A DNA stretch of 64,000 nucleotides, from the NCBI GenBank assembly GCA_020634795.1, contig JACKAZ010000003.1, forward strand, positions 1 to 64,000, in the 5' to 3' direction. Made by a program: the position numbers and the translations under genes. This document shows positions 1 through 9,223 of this stretch, one piece after another. Origin of the DNA: Ardenticatenales bacterium (GTDB taxonomy: Bacteria; Chloroflexota; Anaerolineae; Ardenticatenales; Ardenticatenaceae). Position 1 is the stretch's first letter. Every line of letters begins with the position of its first letter. The notes beneath the pieces were generated by a model, which ran no database searches, was not told where the DNA came from, and worked only from the letters and a program-made list of their open reading frames with translations.

Positions 1-150
1 TTTGACTACGCCTTGGCTGGTAATGACCCCATCGTCGTCTTGCGCGACGATGGCTCGGTCCACCACCTCGGCACGGCACTCGATCAAGAAAACGCACTCT
101 CAGCGCTGCGGGCACAGTTGGCGAACGCAGAGGATTGCGGCGCTCCGTAA
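1..150 (+). CDS. 3' end of an unidentified gene (partial)
   Basis: Frame 1 is open from the window edge to a TAA at 148-150 and gives the last 49 residues of a protein that begins outside the window. The visible part contains LAGNDPIVVLRDDGSVHHLG and ends in EDCGAP. Codon use matches the neighbouring genes and the stretch reads as a normal protein C-terminus. It is followed at once by a palindromic repeat. Too little is visible to name a family. Confidence 0.6.
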   Translation, partial: FDYALAGNDPIVVLRDDGSVHHLGTALDQENALSALRAQLANAEDCGAP

Positions 151-151
151 G

Positions 152-214
152 CCCTCACCCCAACCCCTCTCCCGATTTCGGGAGAGGGACAGCGCCGAAG
201 GTGCAGGGTGAGGG
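152..214. repeat. REP-like palindromic repeat
   Basis: CCCTCACCC (152-160) pairs with GGGTGAGGG (206-214), and an inner CTCTCCCGA/TCGGGAGAG stem closes the hairpin. A related palindrome occurs at 42270-42333. Elements of this general shape are widespread intergenic repeats in several phyla. It lies between the convergent ends of the partial gene and the minus-strand gene and may help terminate transcription. Confidence 0.7.
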
Positions 215-235
215 CGTAGGGTGAGGGCACCAGCG

Positions 236-2719
236 CTACTCGTTGATCAGGCAGACAATGTTGGGCGCATTCGACCCCATAGAGGTAGTGAGCAACTCCG
301 AAATTCCATCGGCGGTGGCGCGGTAGATGGTGATTTCGGCCTCTTCGGTGGACGGGGTGGCGCCATCGGCCAACTGGCCGACGAGCATATCGCCGTTGGG
401 ACAAAAGCCAAACAGTGGCCAGCTATTGCCACCGACGGTGTAGCGGGCGATTTCCTGTCCGTCAAATCCTAGTGCAAGGAGGGTTCCTGACTCCCCTTCG
501 GAGAAATTGAATTCGTAAATCCACACGAGTTGCTGCTCATCCGCAATGTGGAGCGGGTAGCGTTGCCACTCTGAATCCTCGCTCGCGGGCAAGAGGGTTC
601 GCAGCGCTCCGTCGGCCAAGGAGTACAACTCAATGCCCCCATTCGGAAGTACGAAGATCGGGTTATAGGCCGCGGCATCGAAGGCCCACCCGCTTGTTTG
701 TGCAATCTGTCGGGCTTCCTCGCTGAATTGGATCGTCTCGACCGCGCCGTCGAGCGAGATAGCAAAAGGCTGCAACGGCTCAGCCGCTGATATGACGACG
801 AGTTGCGCACTCGGCGCGCGCCAGCCTATCGGAAAGCCCAGTTGATCATCGAGTTGCTCAAGATGCTCGGCCAGCTTCTCTCCTTCGTTCAATCGCCACG
901 CAGAAAAGTGGTTTTGGTTGCCCCCAGTCACTAGCAGCCGCTCGCCTTCTGCTTCATCCATCGTAAAGACGGCGCTGTACCATGGGGCTAGATCAGGGAA
1001 CCACCACGGTCCCATCCATTCCCCGTCGACATCCAGCAGATAGAGCCAAGTCGCCTCACAAGGCGGCGCGGCGTGGAGTTGAATGGCGTAATTCGGCCAC
1101 CCATCCAGCTGGGTCACGCTCCGGTTCCCGTAGTAATCTCCGAACAGGAGGGTCGCTTCGCCATTCTGGTCCACCGCCTCCAACCCGATCTTTGCTGGCT
1201 GCGAGGCATCCCTCTGCACCTCTTGGCGAGCGATCAACAGGGCGCTGCCCGGTGGGGCCGGCTTGGGGATCGAGAGCGTGGGGTTGATCGTGATCCCATC
1301 GACGGAGAGCCGGTCGACGATCACCGTGGATGGCCGTCTCTCGTCCCATCGCCCCTCCACGTGCACCTCATCCAACAAGGTGGCGCAGGCACCGGGGAGC
1401 GTAGTGCCATCCCCCAGCGAGAGCCTGCTGCGCCCCATTTCAAGCATCACCCCGTCGCTGTCGGCCGAGACAAACGGTACTGCTTCGTCGTCGCTCACTG
1501 TCCAATCGGCACGGCCCATCTCGGCAAATTGCATTGGGACGGGTATCGGGTCGAGCGCCAGGGCACCAGCGAGACCCCCAGCGATATAGCGGTCCACCCG
1601 CTGGGCGGTCGCACGCGCACTTTCGCCCACGATATCCGCGTAGTTCTCCCAGAAATCGTCACGATTGCGCAGCGAGCTGATCGCGGCGTTACCGTGGTCG
1701 GCGCTCACCGACCGAATCAGATCGGCCCAGATCAGGAGCAGGGCACCATCCCCATCAACCGCGGCTGGCAGTCCGTCGAAAAACGTGGCATTGATCCCGT
1801 CATATCGCTCTGGAGGCAGCATCCGGAGCGGCTGTTCCGCCGCGCTGGCGCGCCAAAGGTCGCGCAACGCCTCCATGCGGTCGGGCACAAGCGCCCAATC
1901 GAGGTTGATCGAATGCGTCAGCCCATTTTGTAAGGCCCACTGGGAGCGCGTGGTGCGACTGGGCGTTGCCCATTGTGCCTCTGCCGCTGACCAGCGCACC
2001 AACTCTTCCCCGCTGAGCCAGTCGTCGTAGGCGACCAACTGCGGCGAGGCGAGCTGGAGGCGATTACTGTCCTCATCGTAGTGGGCGGCGGTGCGAAACT
2101 CAACAGGCTCAATCACGATCTCGTCCAAGGGCCGCGTATCAACCGAGTTGGCCAGCGCTGGCCAATCGGCGGCGAACTGTTCGGCGAAATCGGCGTCAAT
2201 CGCCCAGTAGCGCAAGGTGACGCCGTCGCCCAGATCGATGCGCTGTTCGCCGCCCCATGCGTTGCGCGACAGCGGCGCGCGCCGCCAGCCCGCGCGGGTC
2301 AGCCGGTAGCTGCGCAGCCGCGTGTGCGCGTCCATGCGGACAGTGACCAGCGCGTTGTTGCCACGGTCGCGCAATGTCACCTCCTCGACCACCACCGATG
2401 GCAGCGGTGGGTCGTTGTCATTTCGCTCAAAACGGTAGCGGTAACCCGCAAGCCAACGTTCCGAGGCGTTGCCCACCGCGAAATTGGCCGCTTCGTCGAC
2501 CAAGCCGAAGCTGCGGGCACGTTCTTCTTGATCGATGAAAGCTTGCAGGTCGGCACGGAGCGCTTCGTCTTGGATGCGACTGCGCCAGAGCAGCAGAGCC
2601 CCTGCGATCAGCAGAAGCGGCAGCAGGAGCAGTAACCAGCGCCCACGGCGGCGACGCACGGAGGGCGCGGTCGCCGTGTCCGGCGGCAACTCTTCTTCGC
2701 GGATATCCCAGTCGAGCAT
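236..2719 (-). CDS. membrane-anchored extracytoplasmic protein, propeller-like C-terminus (paralogue 1)
   Basis: This 827-residue protein has a short acidic, basic-flanked cytoplasmic start (MLDWDIREEELPP), one membrane segment at about residues 28-45 (GRWLLLLLPLLLIAGALLLW) and a large outside part. The middle has aromatic and charged segments that loosely resemble peptidase-MA-like proteins, but I see no HExxH zinc motif. The last 300 or so residues are rich in short W/G/D beta-strand repeats, suggesting a beta-propeller. The start is 6 bp after the stop of the next gene, whose product shares the unusual MLDWD N-terminus and the same architecture, so the two are tandem paralogues in one operon with 2726-5152. 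Function is unknown; a surface-attached protein is inferred from topology only. Confidence 0.8.
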   Translation of the reverse strand: MLDWDIREEELPPDTATAPSVRRRRGRWLLLLLPLLLIAGALLLWRSRIQDEALRADLQAFIDQEERARSFGLVDEAANFAVGNASERWLAGYRYRFERNDNDPPLPSVVVEEVTLRDRGNNALVTVRMDAHTRLRSYRLTRAGWRRAPLSRNAWGGEQRIDLGDGVTLRYWAIDADFAEQFAADWPALANSVDTRPLDEIVIEPVEFRTAAHYDEDSNRLQLASPQLVAYDDWLSGEELVRWSAAEAQWATPSRTTRSQWALQNGLTHSINLDWALVPDRMEALRDLWRASAAEQPLRMLPPERYDGINATFFDGLPAAVDGDGALLLIWADLIRSVSADHGNAAISSLRNRDDFWENYADIVGESARATAQRVDRYIAGGLAGALALDPIPVPMQFAEMGRADWTVSDDEAVPFVSADSDGVMLEMGRSRLSLGDGTTLPGACATLLDEVHVEGRWDERRPSTVIVDRLSVDGITINPTLSIPKPAPPGSALLIARQEVQRDASQPAKIGLEAVDQNGEATLLFGDYYGNRSVTQLDGWPNYAIQLHAAPPCEATWLYLLDVDGEWMGPWWFPDLAPWYSAVFTMDEAEGERLLVTGGNQNHFSAWRLNEGEKLAEHLEQLDDQLGFPIGWRAPSAQLVVISAAEPLQPFAISLDGAVETIQFSEEARQIAQTSGWAFDAAAYNPIFVLPNGGIELYSLADGALRTLLPASEDSEWQRYPLHIADEQQLVWIYEFNFSEGESGTLLALGFDGQEIARYTVGGNSWPLFGFCPNGDMLVGQLADGATPSTEEAEITIYRATADGISELLTTSMGSNAPNIVCLINE

Positions 2720-2725
2720 GATGCA

Positions 2726-5152
2726 CTACTCCGCGCAGCCCCAAAGCCACGTTTGTCCGCTGTCGCCCGTCCAAAGCAACTGCTCCTCGCCACGCGAGGG
2801 GCGCCAATGATAGAGGTGCTGCTTGGGTAGCTCTTCTACTAGGTAATACAGGGAATCGTTGTTGCAGGCCACCGCGTCCACAATCCGCTGATTGGCCGGG
2901 AGACGCGCTGTGCGCAACAGTTCGGTCCGATTCGCCGGATCGACGTAGAGTAGCTGGGCCAGCTCACGATCGGCCGTACCCGCTGGCCCACTGTTCGCCA
3001 AAAAAGCCCCGTCGTTCGGCTCATCCCCGGCGACGTAGAGCATAAAGTTCGGTGCCAGCCACGTTCCGCTCGTTTGGCGCTTGGCTTCCGGATCGATGAT
3101 GTTGACGGTCGCGCCCCGTGTGTTATCGAAGGTTTGGGGCGTCAGGTAGTAAAGCCGCCGTCCGTCGAAAGCGAAGGGGGAGAGCCGGACCGACGGAACC
3201 TCCGTGACCCAGTGGCGGACGTTGGGCTGCTCACTGTCGTAGAGTTCCACCGTGTCGCCGAGGCTGGAAGGGGCGTAGAGCAGCCACTGGCTGTCGGCGG
3301 TGCGGCCCAGCGGTTGGGTCAGGGTGGGCAGCAGCGCGCCGTCGGGGTCGATCGGCCCCCGTTCGCCCGCTCGCAAAAGCCGACTCTGCCAGCGATTGCG
3401 ATCCTCGCGGCTCGGTTGCGCCACCATCAGCCCCTGCGGGTCGTGGAAGAGCTTGGCCGAAGTGGGCAGCCACTGCCCCGACAAAAGCCAGCCCTGCAGT
3501 TCGCCCGTTGACGCCCGATAGTGGAGCAGCACACTATATTCACAGTTGTAAGCGATTTGTAGCAACCCGATGTCGCCGCTTCCGGCGGGCGCACCGTTCA
3601 CCGGCGCGACATAGGTGCGGGTCGGCAGTGAGGAGAGCGCCGTCAAGCCGCCGTCTGCGTTGACCATGGAAAAGACGTTTTGCTGCAGATCGGCGCGATA
3701 TTGGAGCAAGAGCGGGCCGCGCGCGATTTCCGACACATCGGGGAAGTTGAGTGACCAATCGTTGATGATGATATTTTGCGCCCGTAGGCGGAAGCCTTCG
3801 TCGATCCACGCCCCCTCGGTGATGGTGAGGTCGCCAAAGAGGGGCAAACAGCTACGGGGTAGGCCCGTCCCGTCGCTGTTGGTCACGCGCGTGCCGATGG
3901 TGGAAACGAGCAGCGAGCGGTCGTCGACGGCGAGCATGGTATCGGTCGTCAAGGTCGATTCGACGACTTGGCCGGAGATGGAAAGGGGCAAGCCGCTCTC
4001 CACCGGCACGCCCGCTTCGAAGTCGGAGAGTGATAGCCCTAAGCTTTCGTCGAAAAGTTGTTGCCAACTGCGGGTGGCCGCAAGGTTGTCTATCAGCGTG
4101 GCCACCCGTTCGCTACCGGCCCGTTCATAGATCGCGTCGGCCAAGCGCATCGCGGCGGCATGCGTGGGGTTATCCATCGCCAGCCCATCGAAGGGCAACA
4201 CGGGGTACTCGCCGCCAAACAGCGGCGCAAGCATCGCTTCATCCGCCGCCAAACGCTGCCAGTCGCCGCGTAGCGAGTCCATCGTCTCCGCGTCGAGCGA
4301 CCAGCGCAAGACGGCGACCTGCTGCAGGGCATCGACCAAGAACGCCGCGCCGGGCAGGACGTTGTTCGACGGCACGGCGATCAGGGGGCGCGCCATCAAG
4401 GTGGTGCCGAGGGCAAGCTCGACCTCTTCTTCGGGTGACAAGCCGTTCTTCGACTCGATCAGCAAGGGGGAGTTGATACCGATCTCGGACCCCTCGTCGT
4501 AGCGCAGCGGCCCGCCGAATTCCAGCGGCAGAATCACCACCGTGAGCGGGCGCGGCTCGTCCGACCAGTCGCCCAATTCCTCGAGAAACGTGGGTAGCCG
4601 CTCGATCAAGCGCTCAGCAAAGGCCGCGTCCCGTTCGAAGTATCGCAATTGCAGAAGGGGCGTGATCGCGTGCGTCACCTCTTCGCCCCACGCCGCCTCG
4701 CTGATCGGCGTCCGTCGCCACGAGTCGCCCCGCCGCGCATAGGCGCGCAACGACAGGTCGCCATCGAGAAGCACCTCGGCCAGGGCGTTGTCCTGCTCGT
4801 CCCACGCCACCTCGCCCAACGCGATATCGACAGGGGGCAATGCCCCGTCATGCTCGAAAGAGGCGCGATAACCCGCATACCATTCCGCCGAGCTGTTGAG
4901 ATCACCCAGTTCTTTGACGTCGTCCGTCAGCCCGAAGCGCCGCTTCTGCTCTTCTTGCACGATAAAGAGGCGCAGATCATCCAGCCGGGCTTGCTGCTGT
5001 TCCCGCCAGCGCCAGAAGAGCACGCTGCCCACCACTGCGGCGATCAGCAGTGATAGCAGAAGGATCGGTCGCCACGGGATGGCGCGGCGGCGGGATGGAG
5101 GCAGTACCAGTGGCGGCAGCTCCTCATCGTCACGGACATCCCAGTCAAGCAT
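2726..5152 (-). CDS. membrane-anchored extracytoplasmic protein (paralogue 2)
   Basis: This 808-residue protein opens with MLDWDVRDDEELPP, has a single membrane helix at about residues 30-47 (ILLLSLLIAAVVGSVLFWRW) and then a long hydrophilic, probably extracytoplasmic region. After the helix both paralogues carry an EEQxRRFGL-like stretch (here VQEEQKRRFGLTDDVKELGD), and the overall domain order matches. No catalytic motif is recognisable, and the C-terminal third again looks like repeated beta strands. It is the first gene of a two-gene minus-strand unit. A GAAGAAGAG stretch just upstream of the ATG could serve as a ribosome binding site. Function is unknown. Confidence 0.8.
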   Translation of the reverse strand: MLDWDVRDDEELPPLVLPPSRRRAIPWRPILLLSLLIAAVVGSVLFWRWREQQQARLDDLRLFIVQEEQKRRFGLTDDVKELGDLNSSAEWYAGYRASFEHDGALPPVDIALGEVAWDEQDNALAEVLLDGDLSLRAYARRGDSWRRTPISEAAWGEEVTHAITPLLQLRYFERDAAFAERLIERLPTFLEELGDWSDEPRPLTVVILPLEFGGPLRYDEGSEIGINSPLLIESKNGLSPEEEVELALGTTLMARPLIAVPSNNVLPGAAFLVDALQQVAVLRWSLDAETMDSLRGDWQRLAADEAMLAPLFGGEYPVLPFDGLAMDNPTHAAAMRLADAIYERAGSERVATLIDNLAATRSWQQLFDESLGLSLSDFEAGVPVESGLPLSISGQVVESTLTTDTMLAVDDRSLLVSTIGTRVTNSDGTGLPRSCLPLFGDLTITEGAWIDEGFRLRAQNIIINDWSLNFPDVSEIARGPLLLQYRADLQQNVFSMVNADGGLTALSSLPTRTYVAPVNGAPAGSGDIGLLQIAYNCEYSVLLHYRASTGELQGWLLSGQWLPTSAKLFHDPQGLMVAQPSREDRNRWQSRLLRAGERGPIDPDGALLPTLTQPLGRTADSQWLLYAPSSLGDTVELYDSEQPNVRHWVTEVPSVRLSPFAFDGRRLYYLTPQTFDNTRGATVNIIDPEAKRQTSGTWLAPNFMLYVAGDEPNDGAFLANSGPAGTADRELAQLLYVDPANRTELLRTARLPANQRIVDAVACNNDSLYYLVEELPKQHLYHWRPSRGEEQLLWTGDSGQTWLWGCAE

Positions 5153-5212
5153 GGCTCTTCTTCATCGCTCACTGTTTTTGGAATGGGGTGGAGTCATAGG
5201 TTTTAATCTGTA

Positions 5213-5517
5213 TGGGGAGAGTGGAGAATGGAGAATGGAGAATGGAAAGATCGTGGTTTGTGTAATCAATCACTGCCCAAGATGTTGTTCGATTGTGTCA
5301 GTGCCATGTGCCTAGTGCATGGGGCATGGGGCATGGGAATCATCGCTATTCCCTTGTTCTTCCAATGTTTTGCAATGCCCACACCCGAACGACGAATGGT
5401 AAATGGTGAATGGTGAATGAGTACCTTGTTCTCCCCTTGTCCTTCCAATGTTTTGCAACGCCGCCACCCTACATCGTGACCGCTCCAACGTTCCAACGCT
5501 CCAACGCTTCTCTTTCA
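5213..5517. repeat. intergenic cluster of short tandem words and a 28-bp direct repeat
   Basis: The 370 bp between the genes ending at 5153 and 5525 holds no gene. It contains tandem GGAGAAT words (5221-5247), GGGCAT words (5317-5338), GGTGAAT words (5396-5420) and CCAACGTT/CCAACGCT words (5484-5510). A 28-bp sequence around CCTTCCAATGTTTTGCAA occurs at 5352-5379 and again at 5435-5462. The CCAACG words recur at 42489-42514, and the GGAGAAT words at 21575-21600. These are the same kinds of building blocks as in the larger dispersed repeats. Confidence 0.75.
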
Positions 5518-5525
5518 ATCCGCTG

Positions 5526-6230
5526 TCACGCCGAATGCACCCACAGACAGATGACCGCGAGTGGGCAGTTGTCGCAGCGGGGGCGGCTGTTGTGGCAGTT
5601 GTCGCGGGCAAGGCGTACCATGTTAAGGTGGAAGGCGTAGAGATCATCGCTCGGCAGCATGGCGGGCAGCAGCTCGTGGGCACGGTCGGCGCTGCTCTGT
5701 GGCGGCAGCATCCCGACCCGTATTGCAACGCGCAGCAGGCCAGTGTTGACCGGCAGGACGGGCCGCCCCACCCCGAAAAGCATGACCAATCGGGCGGACA
5801 GTGGACCGATCCCCGCCAGCCCTTCCAGAAATTCAAGGGCCTCGATAAGGGGGGCGGTATGCAGAAATTCAAGATCGAGTGTCCCGTCCGTCGCCTCCAG
5901 AAGCTGGCGCATCATGGCTTGCAAGCGCGGCGCTTTCACGTTGGCCAGCCCCGCTGGGTGGATCGCATCGACCAGCGCCATGAGTGGGGCATCGGCGATC
6001 AACGCTGGATCGGGGAAGCGGCGCTGCAATCGCTCAAGGGCGCGGGCGCGGTTGGCCCGCGAAGTGTTCTGCGCCACCACCACGCGAATCAGCCGGTCGA
6101 GCAACGGTTCCTGCGCGGCCTCTGCCGCGTCCCACGTTGGCTTGCCATAGTGGGCCAGCAACGCCTGATGCGCGGCCCGGGCGCGGCTGGCACGGTCCCA
6201 TCGTTGCAACGGCGTTGGCAGGTTGTTCAT
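5526..6230 (-). CDS. endonuclease III-like HhH-GPD / [4Fe-4S] protein lacking catalytic Lys and Asp
   Basis: The 234-residue protein has the length and layout of endonuclease III: a helical core, a helix-hairpin-helix (LAGIGPLSAR, residues 138-147) and a C-terminal cluster motif C212-x6-C219-x2-C222-x5-C228. The conserved AQ of the first catalytic region is present (VVAQNTS, Q54). The position of E. coli Lys120 is Leu144 and that of Asp138 is Asn162 (PVNTG instead of VDTH). Members that lose the lysine, such as MutY, still keep the aspartate, so losing both is unusual. It probably binds DNA through HhH and Fe-S. Base-excision activity cannot be assumed. It stands alone on the minus strand, divergent from the gene at 6347. 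Confidence 0.85.
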   Translation of the reverse strand: MNNLPTPLQRWDRASRARAAHQALLAHYGKPTWDAAEAAQEPLLDRLIRVVVAQNTSRANRARALERLQRRFPDPALIADAPLMALVDAIHPAGLANVKAPRLQAMMRQLLEATDGTLDLEFLHTAPLIEALEFLEGLAGIGPLSARLVMLFGVGRPVLPVNTGLLRVAIRVGMLPPQSSADRAHELLPAMLPSDDLYAFHLNMVRLARDNCHNSRPRCDNCPLAVICLWVHSA

Positions 6231-6272
6231 GGCAAAAGTGTAGCGCAGCTCTTCATCTCCCCCTAGAGAGCA

Positions 6273-6293
6273 GCCGCGCTTTTTCAGCGCGGC
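6273..6293. other. perfect hairpin upstream of the membrane-protein gene
   Basis: GCCGCGC (6273-6279) and GCGCGGC (6287-6293) form a 7-bp GC stem around a 7-nt loop in the 115-bp gap between the divergent genes. No T-run follows on either strand, so it is not a canonical terminator. It could be a leader hairpin or an operator. Confidence 0.4.
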
Positions 6294-6346
6294 ATCCCGC
6301 CCGTAAGACTTGCTCCGCCTACTACCGCCGCCTACAATCGTCGCCT

Positions 6347-9100
6347 ATGAACTCTCCCTCACGACCCGCCGCGCTTCGGCGGCCACTCGGGGTCGCCGCG
6401 CTCTATCTTTTGCTGGCACTGCTGCTTTGGTGGCCCTTGCCCTTACATCTGACGACCCACGTGCCGGGCAGCAACACCTGGGCCTTCGACGAATATACCT
6501 TCGTTTGGAACCTATGGTGGTTTCGCCACAGCCTGCTCGACCTTGGGGTCAACCCGCTGCACAGTGATTTTATCTTCTATCCGCTCGGCATCGACCTCGT
6601 TCTCTATACCTACAATATCCTGAACGCCGCTGTCGCCTTGCCGCTGCTCGACTGGCTGGGGCCTGTTCTCAGCTCCAACTTGATCTTGATCGGGATGACC
6701 GTCCTGAGCGGCTGGGGTACATGGCTGTTGGTGCGTTGGCTTCTTGTGCGAACGTTGCGCGTGACGGGCCGCGCGGCGGAATGGGCCGCCTTTGGGGCGG
6801 GCGCGCTCTACGCCTTTGGGGCCTATCGGGCCGTCTATGCTGCGCTCGGCCACTACGACATGGTCTCGACTGGCTTCATACCGCTCTTCATTCTCTTTTT
6901 CCTCAAAAGTTTTTGGGCGGATCGCCCGCGGGGTCGATGGCGTGCGCCGCTGCTGGCCGGGCTGTTCATGGCGGCGGCGTTGGCCAACGAAATGATCTTC
7001 GGCGTTTTTTTGGCGATGTTGGCGCTGCTCCTGCTTCTCTTCACCTGGCGACGGCGGGGCGCGGGCTGGCGGCTTCGACTGGCGCTCGCGGCGGCGGTCG
7101 CGGCCCTTCTCTGGTCGCCCGTCGGGCTGCCCGTGGTGCGCACCTTGCTTTCCACCGACTTCGTGCTGACCGGCTGGGGGGATGCGCTCAAACTCTCGGC
7201 GGATTTGCTCTCCTTCACCTCGCCGACCGCACTCCATCCGCTCTGGGGGCCGGATTGGCTGCAAGAGCTGCGCAACGTGAAGATCAACGCCGTCTCGCCG
7301 GGCGCCAGCCGCTTCAGCGATGTCAACACCGTCTTCGTCGGCGTGCTGACGCTGCTGTTGGCGGGGCTGGGCGCATGGCGTTTCCGCGGCGAAGTGCGGG
7401 GCTGGGCCGTGGCGCTCATCACCTTCATGCTCTTGTCACTCGGGCCGGTTTTGCAGATCGGGGGACGCTACCTCTGGTCGTTCGACAACGTGTTGGGCGA
7501 TGGGCGTGAATCGCCGATCATGCTGCCCTTCACCCTCTTGCACTACATCCCCATCGTGCAGGGCAACCGCGCCGCCAACCGCTTCAGCGTGGTATTGATG
7601 CTCTGCGCGGCAGTCTTGGTCGGATATGGACTATGGGCCGTCGCCCAATGGCTGCTCGCCCGTCGCCCACGGGGGCAAGGGGTAGCGGCGGCGCTGGTGG
7701 GGCTGCTGACGGTGGCCCTTCTGGTCGAGCAACTGGCACTCCCGCTGCCGCTGACCGACGCCCGGATTCCTGCCGGTTACGCGCTGCTGGCAGCGGAGGA
7801 GGCGGACGTGGCCGTCCTGACGCTGCCGCTCGGCTGGCGCAATTCCTTTGGCGTGGTTGGGGCTGAAAACACCCGTAATCAGTTCTACCAAACCTTCCAC
7901 GGCAAACGGCTGGTGCAGGGCAACATCTCGCGTGCGCCCGCCGAAAAGTTCGACTATTGGCAGCGGCTGCCGCTGATTCGCTCCCTGATCGAGATCGAGA
8001 ACGACCGCGCGGTGCCGGAGGCGTGGCGGGCCGAGGATCAAGCGCAGGGGATGGCGGTGATGGCGGCGCTGGGTGTCCGCTATCTGGCGGTTCATCCGGC
8101 GGTGGCGGGCCGCCCTCCGTACGAGCAGAACCGCGAGCGGGCGCTGACCTATCTGCAAGAGATGTTGCCGTTGGAACTGCTCTACGAGGGCGATGATCTG
8201 CTGCTCTACCGCCTGCCGGAAGCAGAGCTATCACGCGAGTTGAGCTTCGGCACGCCGCAGAGCGCCCTCGCGACGGTTCGTGGCTGGTGGCCGCCGGAAA
8301 GCGAGGGTTGGCAATGGGCCGACAGCGAGGCGACCGTGCTGCTGCCGTTGGATGACAGTGCCGATCAGCGGCTGACGCTGGAGATGCAGCCCTACCAGCT
8401 TCCGCAGCGCGTGACGCTGCGGATCAACGAACAGATCGTTGGCGCCCAACGGTTGGACGCGGGATGGCAGCGGGTCAGCGTGGTGGTGCCGGCCCACGTG
8501 TTGCGCGGCCCCACCGCGCGGCTCACGTTGCAGTTCGACCGCGTTGATCGCCCCGTCGATATCGCGCCACAGAACGCGCTCATTGGCGGCACGGGCGTTG
8601 CCTTTCCCCAAGCGATCACGGTGAAAAGCGCGGGGCAAGGGCTAGATGCAGCAAATGCGCAGGGCTTGGCATGGATGACACTCGATGGGACGGATGTGAG
8701 CGAGCACCGACAGGGCAGCAATGTCACGGTGATCGATCCGGAAAGTGGCGCGGTCGAGGCGAAGGTAGGCTTCGACACGACCGCAAACGAATTCGAGCGC
8801 GACCGATTGCACGACTTTCTCGGCTCGATTGAAGACGGTAAAATTGTGCTGTTCGCCCTACAGGGCAATGCGACCGCATGGCTCGATCTGGATACGGTCG
8901 CCGCACTCAAAACGCTGGGTGCCGCCACAGGCCCCACCCAGCACAATGTCAGCTATGCGCTGATCGGCGTGAAGGGAGTCGTGGAAGGCAGTGCCTTGGA
9001 GGATCAATCGGAAAGTGGTCCGGCCTACGTCGCCTATGCGCCGGACAATCGTTCGTTGGCGGCGGGCGTACGGTGGATTCGGTGGGAACCGGCCGACTGA
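6347..9100 (+). CDS. polytopic membrane protein, GT-C-like
   Basis: The ATG at 6347 (MNSPSRPAALRR) is chosen because the reading frame upstream runs through the antisense strand of the previous gene; it gives 917 residues. The first 480 or so residues contain roughly ten hydrophobic helices. Early on there is a DEYTFVWNLWWF stretch after the first helix, like the acidic first-loop motif of GT-C glycosyltransferases. The last 400 or so residues are hydrophilic and beta-rich (for example LTLQFDRVD), probably outside the cell. The architecture resembles uncharacterised Chloroflexota proteins related to GT39-type mannosyltransferases. Sugar donor and acceptor cannot be told. It is transcribed away from the Nth-like gene, and the choice-of-anchor gene follows 123 bp later. 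Confidence 0.75.
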   Translation: MNSPSRPAALRRPLGVAALYLLLALLLWWPLPLHLTTHVPGSNTWAFDEYTFVWNLWWFRHSLLDLGVNPLHSDFIFYPLGIDLVLYTYNILNAAVALPLLDWLGPVLSSNLILIGMTVLSGWGTWLLVRWLLVRTLRVTGRAAEWAAFGAGALYAFGAYRAVYAALGHYDMVSTGFIPLFILFFLKSFWADRPRGRWRAPLLAGLFMAAALANEMIFGVFLAMLALLLLLFTWRRRGAGWRLRLALAAAVAALLWSPVGLPVVRTLLSTDFVLTGWGDALKLSADLLSFTSPTALHPLWGPDWLQELRNVKINAVSPGASRFSDVNTVFVGVLTLLLAGLGAWRFRGEVRGWAVALITFMLLSLGPVLQIGGRYLWSFDNVLGDGRESPIMLPFTLLHYIPIVQGNRAANRFSVVLMLCAAVLVGYGLWAVAQWLLARRPRGQGVAAALVGLLTVALLVEQLALPLPLTDARIPAGYALLAAEEADVAVLTLPLGWRNSFGVVGAENTRNQFYQTFHGKRLVQGNISRAPAEKFDYWQRLPLIRSLIEIENDRAVPEAWRAEDQAQGMAVMAALGVRYLAVHPAVAGRPPYEQNRERALTYLQEMLPLELLYEGDDLLLYRLPEAELSRELSFGTPQSALATVRGWWPPESEGWQWADSEATVLLPLDDSADQRLTLEMQPYQLPQRVTLRINEQIVGAQRLDAGWQRVSVVVPAHVLRGPTARLTLQFDRVDRPVDIAPQNALIGGTGVAFPQAITVKSAGQGLDAANAQGLAWMTLDGTDVSEHRQGSNVTVIDPESGAVEAKVGFDTTANEFERDRLHDFLGSIEDGKIVLFALQGNATAWLDLDTVAALKTLGAATGPTQHNVSYALIGVKGVVEGSALEDQSESGPAYVAYAPDNRSLAAGVRWIRWEPAD

Positions 9101-9223
9101 TTGGTGTCACCCCGCTAGGGGATAAGGTTGCGATGGAGGGCAACTCACCCCTTACGGTTTTTACCCTAAAATTATCCTGCTCTGGAAACGGAGCGCGCTC
9201 CACAAATGGAAAGGAAAAGGACA

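Noticed and set aside
5984..6346. Upstream extension of the GT-C-like gene
   Set aside because: It overlaps the opposite-strand Nth-like gene and its translation is arginine-rich and low in order; ATG 6347 precedes the first real helix.
6512..7264. 250-codon minus-strand frame inside the GT-C-like gene
   Set aside because: Composition is Arg/Gln/Pro dominated, the usual antisense pattern of GC-rich membrane genes.
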